Shown piece after piece: positions 1 through 5,739 of a stretch of 6,744 nucleotides of DNA (its first letter is position 1; each line of letters starts with the position of its first letter). Origin of the DNA: Phycisphaerae bacterium (GTDB lineage Bacteria > Planctomycetota > Phycisphaerae > Sedimentisphaerales > SG8-4); the NCBI GenBank assembly GCA_030614945.1, contig JAUXAH010000100.1, forward strand, positions 1 through 6,744, read 5' to 3'. The notes beneath the pieces are model-generated. The model had not been told where the DNA came from, ran no database searches, and worked only from the letters and a program-made list of their open reading frames with translations. The position numbers and the translations under genes are program-made.

Positions 1-1
1 G

Positions 2-355
2 CTGTTAGGTGAGCAGATAGAAGACCGCCCTGCCAGCCTGATAAAGGCCGGACGTAAACTGTTAGACAAAGTTGAAGTTGTCCTTATAAGCCGCGGTAGA
101 AAGGGCGGGGTGGTCGTTACGAAGAAAGGCGCCTGGCAGGGCCGATGTGTCGGCCGTTCAAGGGTATTATCAACGGTCGGCTGTGGTGATTTCCTGTTAG
201 CCGGCTTCTTGAAGGGCCTTAAAGACAAATCCGATGCGGGCTTTGCGCTGGAAACTGCGATAAAGGTTGCCACGGCGCGTGCGTGGGGCCGGACGGAGGG
301 AAAAAGCTGGTCCCGGGCTCTGCGCGAAATAAAAGTAGCCGTAGAGCGGGTATAG
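2..355 (+). CDS. PfkB-family sugar kinase, C-terminal part (1-phosphofructokinase / tagatose-6-phosphate kinase-like)
   Basis: The frame is open from the window edge to the TAG at 353-355, giving the last 117 residues; the N-terminus lies outside. Near visible residues 57-71 it reads STVGCGDFLLAGFL. This is the ribokinase/PfkB signature (usually GAGD) that forms the anion hole and carries the catalytic Asp, here D63. Before it come the LISRGRKGGVVVT strands typical of the nucleotide-binding region, and after it an Ala-rich helix (ALETAIKVATARAW). The family phosphorylates sugars or sugar phosphates with ATP in the cytoplasm. The LacC/FruK subgroup is favoured by the VGCGD-LLAGFL wording, but the substrate cannot be fixed from the C-terminus alone. 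Cys replacing Ala in GAGD is a mild variation. No T-tailed terminator follows; the next 800 bases are non-coding. Confidence 0.85.
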   Translation: MLGEQIEDRPASLIKAGRKLLDKVEVVLISRGRKGGVVVTKKGAWQGRCVGRSRVLSTVGCGDFLLAGFLKGLKDKSDAGFALETAIKVATARAWGRTEGKSWSRALREIKVAVERV

Positions 356-480
356 CTGTCAAGGCTTCGAGTCCTGAGGCGTTCATGTCCATCATATTCC
401 TGCCGGTGGTGAGCGACCATGACACCTTTATTTTCTTGCCATTCTTTGGGTGCGCTTATGGGCTTTTGACATTGGCTTTG

Positions 481-618
481 ATTGGGTTTGTATCTCGTAT
501 CTCGTATTGCGTATCGCGCTGGGGGATTGGGTTTGATTGGGTTTGTATCTCGTATCTCGTATTGCGTATTGCGTATCGCGCTGGGGGATTGGGTTTGATT
601 GGGTTTGAATTGGGTTTG
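481..618. repeat. Duplicated block of TATCTCG-type heptamers flanked by ATTGGGTTTG
   Basis: Copy 1 (481-535) and copy 2 (536-597) are the same block: ATTGGGTTTG, then heptamers, then CTGGGGGATTGGGTTTG. Copy 1 has four heptamers (TATCTCG, TATCTCG, TATTGCG, TATCGCG; 491-518). Copy 2 has five, with one extra TATTGCG (546-580). The copies therefore differ only by a single 7-bp unit, which points to slippage inside a larger tandem duplication. Two more GGGTTTG words follow (598-618). The - strand reads Asn/Pro/Gln-rich peptides that are probably not real proteins. Confidence 0.85.
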
Positions 619-720
619 TTTTTTTGGACTGCGAAATCATCTTTTTTTCTGTAATCCTTTGTTATAAATGAGTTTACATTCACTTGACTTTTTTGGAAAT
701 TGGGTTTGTTTTGCATAAAA
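598..720 (-). repeat. Putative dispersed element with two CAAACCCAATT-type words
   Basis: Read on the - strand, the word AAACAAACCCAATTTCC (about 698-715) and the word AAAACAAACCCAATTC (about 607-624) bracket roughly 75 bases of A/T-rich sequence. The pairing of such words around an ITKDY-encoding segment resembles a family of dispersed non-coding repeats that I recall from planctomycete-like genomes. Membership is from memory and was not checked. No terminal inverted repeats or transposase are visible. Confidence 0.4.
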
Positions 721-763
721 AGAGCTGATTTGTAGAGCGTTCTCGACAGATGTAGAGGGCCAA

Positions 764-798
764 TTAGTCGTTAGTCGATAGTATTTAGTATATAGCCG
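764..798. repeat. Short heptamer run, WTAGTMK type (5 units)
   Basis: Five consecutive 7-bp units are visible: TTAGTCG, TTAGTCG, ATAGTAT, TTAGTAT, ATAGCCG. The first two are identical and the rest are substituted but stay exactly in register. A nearby direct repeat of TGTAGAG occurs at 731-737 and 751-757. No function is evident. Confidence 0.65.
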
Positions 799-846
799 GT
801 TGAGGCCGGTGGCCATTGTTGAACCCTCCGAATTTAGGATACTGTA

Positions 847-875
847 TTGACTTTTAATTGTTAGATATGTATTAT
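847..875 (+). promoter_or_regulatory. Sigma70-like promoter candidate
   Basis: TTGACT (847-852) and TATTAT (870-875) each match the -35/-10 consensus at five of six positions and are separated by the optimal 17 bp. Transcription would start near 882 and run right through the gene-poor region toward the nuclease-like frame at 1271 and possibly the heptamer array. The surroundings are AT-rich, so a chance match is possible. No operator is seen. Confidence 0.4.
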
Positions 876-930
876 ACTTCATAGAAAGTTAGATGTCAAG
901 TGAAAAATTGTGTATCCACACAAATTTGAA

Positions 931-951
931 ATACGAAGCACGAAGTGCGAA
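931..951. repeat. Short heptamer run, ATACGAA type (3 units)
   Basis: Three 7-bp units, ATACGAA, GCACGAA and GTGCGAA, are in exact register. They are followed by sequence in which the word decays. This is the third unrelated word with a 7-bp period upstream of the large array. Confidence 0.5.
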
Positions 952-1049
952 ACAGATTCGAATGCGGATACGCACGCTTCTGACAGGCGTGGCCAAAATA
1001 CAAAATTGAAAAGACAGAAGACAGCAGGAAAGAGGATAAAAAAGTTGGC

Positions 1050-1110
1050 CACAAAAAAGCACAAAAGTCACAAAGGGAAATTAGCCACGGATTTCACTGA
1101 TTGCACAGAA
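1050..1110. repeat. Period-9/10 CAC words (CACAAAAAG and CACGGATTT types)
   Basis: CAC triplets followed by A-rich tails start at 1050, 1060 and 1069. A second set, CACGGATTT, CACTGATTG and CACAGAATT, starts at 1086, 1095 and 1104 with an exact period of 9. The lead-in TTAGCCAC at 1081 recurs at 3264, where it supplies the prfB stop codon. Related GCCACTAAG wording occurs at about 6641. These look like members of one short intergenic repeat family. Confidence 0.5.
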
Positions 1111-1270
1111 TTATTTTAGCGGGAATTGTGGGTTTTTGGGCCGTGATTTTTTATTTTGGTTTTGACTTTTTCTTTCTTTTCCGCTATTTTCTACCCCGAA
1201 AGACAAAGGCACCCAGGGGCGGAAAACTACGTCGAATCGTCCGTTTGTTGAGGGTGGCTACAGAGTCCAT

Positions 1271-1591
1271 TTGGAATATCCAATTTGCTTTGAGTCGAGA
1301 ATCAGGAAGAGCGGGGACAAGGTTTTGAGGGAAGGGAACGTGGATTTGGTCGCGGTCAAGAACGGGCGGAAGATTGCGATTGAATTTGATAGTGGTGTTC
1401 ATCTGAAATTCAAGAGTATCGAAAAGCTTTTTCAGGTCGATGCCGACGTGTGTATTGGGGTAGTCAGGGGCAAGTCGAATGCATTAGAGGGCAACATCGA
1501 GAGGATCGAACAACTAAAGCAGGAATTTGGGTTTTTTAAGAGAAATTTCTGGTTGATTGTTTTGTCAGGGAAGATTGCTCGTAGGGTATGA
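1271..1591 (+). CDS. Hypothetical protein with PD-(D/E)XK nuclease-like core, possibly truncated
   Basis: The product has 106 residues if translation starts at the TTG at 1271. The frame is open back to 1166 (after a TGA at 1163-1165), but no ATG or GTG occurs upstream, so the start is uncertain or the 5' end is lost. The core reads N-V-D-L-V-A-V, four residues, then I-A-I-E-F-D. This is a beta-hairpin with D25, E38 and D40 in the spacing of the restriction-endonuclease-like fold. It is followed by KSIEKL and a strand (DVCIGVV), as in archaeal and bacterial PD-(D/E)XK proteins. A Glu seven residues before the TTG (in VEGGYRV) could be the helix-1 acidic residue, which would favour the longer frame. 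The usual final Lys is Asp here, so activity is doubtful. Domain call is inference; no partner gene is adjacent. Confidence 0.4.
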   Translation: MEYPICFESRIRKSGDKVLREGNVDLVAVKNGRKIAIEFDSGVHLKFKSIEKLFQVDADVCIGVVRGKSNALEGNIERIEQLKQEFGFFKRNFWLIVLSGKIARRV

Positions 1592-1669
1592 GTGTTGGAG
1601 ACAAGAGAGGATTGCTGCCTTGGCAGAGGTGATAAGAAAAGTTGCACATATCGCTGTAATGTGGTATAA

Positions 1670-2152
1670 GGACGGAGGACAGAAGACAGAGGACAGAAGA
1701 CAGAAGACAGAGGACGGAGGACAGAAGACAGAGGACAGAGGACAGAAGACAGAGGACAGAATACAGAGAACAGAAGACAGAAGACAGAAGACAGAGGACG
1801 GAGGACAGAGGACAGAATACAGAGGACAGAGGACGGAGGACAGAGGACAGAGGACAGAAGACAGAGGACAGAAGACAGAGGACAGAAGACAGAGGACAGA
1901 ATACAGAGAACAGAAGACAGAAGACAGAAGACAGAGGACAGAAGACAGAGGACGGAGGACAGAGGACAGAATACAGAGGACAGAGGACGGAGGACAGAGG
2001 ACAGAATACAGAGAACAGAAGACAGAGGACAGAAGACAGAAGACAGAGGACAGAAGACAGAGGACAGAATACAGAGAACAGAAGACAGAGGACAGAAGAC
2101 AGAAGACAGAAGACAGAGGACAGAGGACAGAGGACGGAAGACAGAGGACGAA
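1670..2152. repeat. 69-unit tandem heptamer array (RGACAGA)
   Basis: Exactly 69 consecutive 7-bp units fill 483 bases with no insertion or deletion. By hand count: 27 GGACAGA, 24 AGACAGA, 7 GGACGGA, 6 ATACAGA, 4 GAACAGA and a terminal GGACGAA. Variant units are ordered, not random. Units 19-26 equal units 41-48, units 13-18 equal 33-38, and units 48-54 equal 57-63, so multi-unit segments were duplicated. The + strand is almost pure purine plus one C per unit, with only six T. Because 7 is not a multiple of 3 and no stop can form, all frames stay open on both strands. That yields spurious-looking frames (Q-K-T-E-D-R heptads on +, S-S-V-L-C-P-L on -). The array ends four bases before the prfB ATG. 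There are no spacers, so it is not CRISPR. Confidence 0.97.
2145..2149 (+). promoter_or_regulatory. Probable prfB ribosome-binding site inside the last array units
   Basis: GAGGA at the junction of units 68 and 69 lies seven bases before the ATG at 2157 and can pair with the anti-Shine-Dalgarno UCCUC. The same pentamer recurs 34 times across the array, at every junction leading into a GGAC unit. An in-frame TAG at 2154-2156 directly precedes the ATG, so the prfB start cannot be further upstream in this frame. Confidence 0.6.
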
Positions 2153-2156
2153 ATAG

Positions 2157-3267
2157 ATGGAAGTTTCGGAATTAAGGACAGCGATATCGGAGTTGTTGGC
2201 CCGGGTTGATAAAATCCGGGACTGGCTTTGACCTGTCCAATAAAAAATCTCAGTTCAAAAAGCTCGAAGAGAAGATGTCCAGGGCGGGTTTCTGGAACAA
2301 TCCCAATACGGCACAACAAACAGTTTCTCAATTAAGCACACTTAAGTCGGTGATTGAGCCGGTGGAAGAGATTCAGCACGAGGCCGACGATTTGGCGGAG
2401 CTGTTCGAGATGGCGGTGGCTGAGTTAGATAAAGAGGAATTGGCGCAATTAGAAGAAGATTTGGGTGAGCTGATAAAACAATGCGAGCAAATCGAATTAG
2501 CGGGGCTGTTGCGCAGGCCGGATGATATGAAGAATTGCTTTTTCAGTATTCACGCAGGGGCCGGCGGGACAGAAAGCTGCGACTGGGCAAATATGCTGCT
2601 GAGGATGTACACGCGTTATTTTGAGATGAAAAAATACAAATTCCAGGAACTTGATATTACGCCTGGGGAAGAGGTGGGCGTGCGGTCGGTAACGCTGCGG
2701 GTGAGAGGGCCTTTTGCCTACGGCAAGCTTTCGTGCGAGACGGGTGTGCATCGGCTGGTTAGAATAAGTCCGTTCGATTCGCAGAAACGGCGGCATACGA
2801 GTTTCGCGGCGGTGGACTGCGTTCCGGAATTTGATGACGATATCGATATTGAGATAAACGAAGAGGACCTGCGTATTGATTTTTACCGGGCGAGTGGGGC
2901 CGGCGGGCAACACGTGAATAAGACGAGCTCGGCGGTGCGGATTACGCATGGGCCGACCGGTATTGTGGCGCAGTGCCAGAATGAAAGGAGCCAGCACAAG
3001 AACAGGGCAGAGGCGATGAAAGTACTCAAGGCAAGACTGTATATGCGCGAGCAGCAGAAGCGCGATGCTGAAGTCGCAAAACTGTACAGCGACAAGGGCG
3101 AAATCGCCTGGGGAAACCAGATACGCAGCTATGTAATGCAGCCATATCAAATGGTTAAGGACCATCGAACCGAGTTTCAGACGGGTAATGTGGCGGCGGT
3201 GCTGGACGGAGGACTCGACGGATTTATCGAAAGTTATCTGCGGTACCGGGTGAAGAAAAAACATTAG
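2157..3267 (+). CDS. prfB: Peptide chain release factor 2 (programmed +1 frameshift)
   Basis: RF2 reads UGA and UAA in the ribosomal A site and triggers peptidyl-tRNA hydrolysis. Translation starts at the ATG at 2157 and runs 24 codons to CTT TGA C (2226-2232). Slipping +1 skips T2229, and the frame continues from GAC at 2230 to the TAG at 3265-3267. The product is 369 residues, the usual RF2 length. The N-terminal helical domain (to about residue 115) precedes the IHAGAGGTESCDW core. SPF, the stop-codon tripeptide diagnostic of RF2 rather than RF1, is at 204-206, and the catalytic GGQ is at 249-251; both are within one residue of the E. coli numbering. The gene ends in UAG, an RF1 codon. A start at the TTG at 2206 would lose the true N-terminus. 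The frameshift is the conserved autoregulatory device, not damage. Confidence 0.96.
2226..2232 (+). promoter_or_regulatory. RF2 programmed +1 frameshift site CTT TGA C
   Basis: The slippery CTT codon, the in-frame TGA and the following C match the canonical RF2 site. When RF2 is scarce, the slow UGA lets the peptidyl-tRNA on CUU slip to UUU and synthesis continues (established mechanism). The upstream stimulator is weak here: GGG at 2218-2220 lies five bases from CTT, whereas E. coli has AGGGGG three bases away. Confidence 0.93.
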
Positions 3268-3337
3268 CCACAGAGGGCACCCCGCACCAAATTACGGCAG
3301 CAGCCTATTTGGGACGGGGCAGGCAGAGAACACAGAG
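3264..3337. repeat. TTAGCCACAGAG repeat words interrupted by an imperfect hairpin
   Basis: TTAGCCACAGAGG begins inside the last codons of prfB and supplies its TAG stop. The related ACAGAGG word resumes at about 3332-3338. Between them is an inverted repeat: left arm 3280-3292, loop 3293-3306, right arm 3307-3319. Eleven of 13 positions pair (CCCCG with CGGGG, CCAAAT with ATTTGG) around a 2x2 mismatch. No T-run follows, so it is not a standard intrinsic terminator, though it could stabilise or end the prfB transcript. It looks like a small palindromic unit set within a CACAGAG repeat. Confidence 0.6.
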
Positions 3338-3365
3338 GCAATAAAAGTAAAAAGGGCTGGAAAGA

Positions 3366-4901
3366 ATGAAAGAGATTATTGATGTGGAACTGAAGACGCG
3401 GAAGGTTGATTTTGGCAAGTGCGAAACAGAGCTGCTTGCGGTAGGTCAATTCAGCGACGCTAAAGGATTAGACAAAGTGAGCGGAGAGCTCGACAGCAAG
3501 CTCGACGGTGCGATTGAGCGGTTGATTGAGTTGGGCGACTTCAAGGGAAAAGAGGGGACGAGCGCGATTGTTTACGGCAACGGCAAGATAGGCGCCAGGA
3601 GGGTCCTGCTGGTCGGCCTGGGTGAAAGGAAAAAGGCGACGCTTGATACTATTCGCAAGGCGGCGGCTAACGCGGCGAATAAAGCGGTAGCAATGGAAAT
3701 AGAAACCATCAGTCTGGCGCTGCACAAAGCGTTTGGGGGGCGTTTTGACTTGTCTGCGATGGGCAGGGCTATGGGGGAAGGGACATATTTCGGCAGCTAT
3801 CGCTATGATGAGTTTGTTACTGAAAGCGAAGACGGGCGATTGGGTTCGCTCGGCGTTGAGGTGATTGATTCTGATTCGGCGAAAACAAAGAAGCTAAACA
3901 AGGGAGTTACAATGGGGGGTGTTATCGGCAGAGCGCAAAGTTACGCCCGGACGCTGACGAATCGGCCGGCCAATGTAATGAATCCGGTCAAACTGGCGGC
4001 CGCCGCAAAAGAGCTGGCCCGTGGCTATGAGAGATTGAGCTGCACGGTTTTCGATGAAAAGCAGTTAGCTGCAAAGGGTATGGGAGGTGTGCTTGCGGTG
4101 GGGTCCGGCTCCGAAAATAAGCCGAGATTAATCGTTTTGAAGTACAGTCCCGCGAGTAGAGCTGCAAGCAGACTGCCTACGGTTGGTCTGGTTGGCAAGG
4201 CGATAACATTCGACTCCGGTGGGATAAGCATTAAGCCGGCAGAGAATATGAACCAAATGAAACTGGATAAAACCGGCGGTATTGCGGTGTTAGGGACAAT
4301 GAAAGCGGTGGCGGAATTGGGACTGCCGGTCAATGTTTACGGGATAATTCCGGCGGCGGAGAATTTGCCGAGCGGGACAAGCTATCGGCCCGGTGACATT
4401 ATTACAACTTTCAGCGGAAAAACCGTTGAGGTTCAGAATACCGACGCCGAAGGGAGGATGATACTGTGCGACGGGCTTCACTACGCCGTCAAGCAAAACT
4501 GCGAGGTTATCATTGATATAGCGACATTGACCGGTGCGTGCAGGATTGCGCTTGGCACCTATATGGCCGGTCTGATGGGCAACGATGAGAGACTGATAAA
4601 ACAATTGCGAAGAGCAGCAGAGGACAGCGGTGAGAAGGCCTGGCCTATGCCGAGCGGCGATGAGTATGCAGAAGAGATGAAGAGCAAGATGGCTGACTTG
4701 AAAAATACCGGCAGTAAATGGGGCGGAGCGTGCACGGCGGCGGCGTTTTTGAGGCAGTTTGTGGGTGATGCAAAATGGGCGCATCTGGATATTGCGGGGA
4801 TGGAGGTGTTCGAGAAGGCCACGGAATTTTCGGCAGAAGGCTCGAGCGGATTCGGTGTGCGACTATTAGCCACTTACCTTATGAATCTGGCGGGAAAGTG
4901 A
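3366..4901 (+). CDS. pepA: Leucyl aminopeptidase, M17 family
   Basis: This is a cytosolic hexameric metallo-exopeptidase that removes N-terminal residues, especially Leu, during peptide turnover. The 511-residue length is typical of the family. Residues 1 to about 180 form the variable macro-like N-terminal domain, and the catalytic domain follows. The two-metal site and catalytic residues are all present and offset by +8 from E. coli PepA: K278, D283, K290, D301, D360, E362 and R364. The NTDAEGR signature covers 358-364. An AAGGG about nine bases upstream (3352-3356) could be the ribosome-binding site. The gene is co-directional with prfB, 98 bases upstream, and is separated from it by a hairpin, so independent transcription is possible. 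In some bacteria PepA also binds DNA; nothing here tests that. Confidence 0.96.
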   Translation: MKEIIDVELKTRKVDFGKCETELLAVGQFSDAKGLDKVSGELDSKLDGAIERLIELGDFKGKEGTSAIVYGNGKIGARRVLLVGLGERKKATLDTIRKAAANAANKAVAMEIETISLALHKAFGGRFDLSAMGRAMGEGTYFGSYRYDEFVTESEDGRLGSLGVEVIDSDSAKTKKLNKGVTMGGVIGRAQSYARTLTNRPANVMNPVKLAAAAKELARGYERLSCTVFDEKQLAAKGMGGVLAVGSGSENKPRLIVLKYSPASRAASRLPTVGLVGKAITFDSGGISIKPAENMNQMKLDKTGGIAVLGTMKAVAELGLPVNVYGIIPAAENLPSGTSYRPGDIITTFSGKTVEVQNTDAEGRMILCDGLHYAVKQNCEVIIDIATLTGACRIALGTYMAGLMGNDERLIKQLRRAAEDSGEKAWPMPSGDEYAEEMKSKMADLKNTGSKWGGACTAAAFLRQFVGDAKWAHLDIAGMEVFEKATEFSAEGSSGFGVRLLATYLMNLAGK

Positions 4902-4990
4902 GGGTAGAGGGACGATGGACGGGCGGAGCCATCTCCAAACAAGTTTGAGGCTGCCACCCAACCAAACAAGGAATAACGAATGATGAAGTT

Positions 4991-5028
4991 GAGATTGCCA
5001 CGGCCTGCTTTGCAGGCCTCGCAATGAC
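4991..5028. repeat. REP/MITE-like palindrome 1 (ATTGC...GCAATGAC)
   Basis: The inner stem is perfect: GGCCTGC (5002-5008), loop TTT, GCAGGCC (5012-5018). The outer arms ATTGC (4994-4998) and GCAAT (5021-5025) also pair. On the other strand it begins GTCATTGCGAGG, a wording I recall from small palindromic repeats in many bacteria. T5 follows at 5031-5035, so it could also weakly terminate pepA transcription. Confidence 0.6.
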
Positions 5029-5040
5029 AATTTTTAGAAT

Positions 5041-5077
5041 AGATTCCTCGACTCCGCGATGCTGCGCTCGGAATGAC
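5041..5077. repeat. REP/MITE-like palindrome 2 (ATTCC...GGAATGAC)
   Basis: This has the same layout as the preceding palindrome: AGATTCC at the left, GGAATGAC at the right. The outer arms are ATTCC (5043-5047) and GGAAT (5070-5074), with a GC-rich imperfect inner stem. The two elements start 50 bp apart and share the AGATT and AATGAC ends, although their centres differ. The upstream open extension of the folE frame passes through this repeat, which argues against any start before 5150. Confidence 0.55.
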
Positions 5078-5149
5078 GTGGCGTGGGGTGCGGACGAAAG
5101 ACGATGGGTGAGGGACGAATTTGTACGAGTTGCGAAAGAAGGCAGGAAT

Positions 5150-5728
5150 ATGAATGATAAGGGCAAAACGAGTGTAGATATCAAAAGGATTGAGAAAGCG
5201 GTTACGGAAATACTTTCAGCGGTTGGTGAAGACAGTGAGCGTGAGGGGCTAAAGGGGACGCCGGGGCGGGTGGCAAGGATGTACGCTGAACTTTTAGGCG
5301 GGATGCAGGAAGAGCCTAAACAGCATCTTCGCAGTGTCTTTACGGAAAACTATGACGAAATCGTTCTACTGCGTGACATACCTTTTTACAGTATTTGCGA
5401 GCATCATCTGATGCCGTTTATCGGTTCGGCTCACGTTGCGTATTTGCCGTCGGGGTCGGTGCTCGGGGTCAGCAAATTAGCTCGTGTTGTGGATTGTTTT
5501 GCCCGGCGACTTCAGACTCAGGAGCGGCTTACGTACCAGATAGCTGATTTTATAATGAACAGCTTAAAACCACAGGGCGTTGCGGTGGTGCTGGAAGCGT
5601 CCCATAGCTGTATGACCATTCGTGGTATAAAGAAGCCCGGCTCGATAATGGTGACGTCGGCCCTTCGCGGGATATTTAAGAGAGACCCGAAGAGCCGAAA
5701 CGAGGTTTTGAGTTTGATGTATAAGTAG
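5150..5728 (+). CDS. folE: GTP cyclohydrolase I
   Basis: It converts GTP to 7,8-dihydroneopterin triphosphate and formate, the entry step to folate, tetrahydrobiopterin and queuosine. From the ATG at 5150 the product has 192 residues, normal for the family. It has the [15 protein letters not shown] segment (31-45), the zinc and catalytic motif CEHHLMPF (C83, H85, H86) and SHSCMTIRG with the third zinc ligand C154. C83, H86 and C154 correspond to E. coli C110, H113 and C181, so this is the zinc-dependent FolE1, not FolE2. AAGG at 5139-5142 is a plausible ribosome-binding site. Longer upstream starts would encode repeat-derived residues and were rejected. It lies 89 bases before the QueD/PTPS gene, which takes its product as substrate, so the two likely form a unit. 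Confidence 0.95.
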   Translation: MNDKGKTSVDIKRIEKAVTEILSAVGEDSEREGLKGTPGRVARMYAELLGGMQEEPKQHLRSVFTENYDEIVLLRDIPFYSICEHHLMPFIGSAHVAYLPSGSVLGVSKLARVVDCFARRLQTQERLTYQIADFIMNSLKPQGVAVVLEASHSCMTIRGIKKPGSIMVTSALRGIFKRDPKSRNEVLSLMYK

Positions 5729-5739
5729 AAAGTAAAAAT

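Larger units (their letters stand above)
356..1165. other. Gene-poor, repeat-rich intergenic stretch
   Basis: I find no convincing protein or RNA gene here. The open frames are short, lie in repeat DNA and give low-complexity products (for example Asn/Pro/Gln-rich on the - strand). The stretch is a mosaic of short words: a duplicated TATCTCG heptamer block (481-597), two GGGTTTG-type elements (598-720), a TTAGTCG heptamer run (764-798), an ATACGAA heptamer run (931-951), a lone pair of AGACAGA units (1012-1025) and period-9 CAC words (1050-1110). One promoter-like element (847-875) faces right. Bases 356-480 and 800-846 show nothing I can name. Confidence 0.7.

Noticed and set aside
481..618. 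Telomere-like or centromere-like G-rich repeat
   Set aside because: The GGGTTTG words are few, irregularly spaced and internal. Nothing suggests a replicon end.
1557..1658. Upstream part of the + frame leading into the array as an independent protein
   Set aside because: The TTG start has no ribosome-binding site and overlaps the end of the nuclease-like frame. Residues before the array match nothing I recognise. Only the TAG-ATG adjacency was kept, as a speculative finding.
1670..2152. CRISPR array
   Set aside because: Units are contiguous 7-mers with no unique spacers.
1432..2331. Long - strand open frame (299 codons, S-S-V-L-C-P-L repeats)
   Set aside because: It is the complement of the heptamer array, which cannot form stop codons in any frame. 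It also overlaps the prfB start and part of the nuclease-like frame, so it is almost certainly not a gene.
2497..3264. - strand open frame of 255 codons opposite prfB
   Set aside because: It is a shadow of the prfB coding strand, with no recognisable motifs.
2157..3267. prfB as a frameshifted pseudogene, or with its start at TTG 2206
   Set aside because: The break is exactly at CTT TGA C, the conserved programmed site, and all RF2 motifs are intact downstream. The 24-codon upstream segment begins with a proper ATG and gives the usual N-terminus.
5024..5149. Longer folE start
   Set aside because: The extra 42 residues are encoded by a palindromic repeat and flank, and the family N-terminus fits the ATG at 5150.
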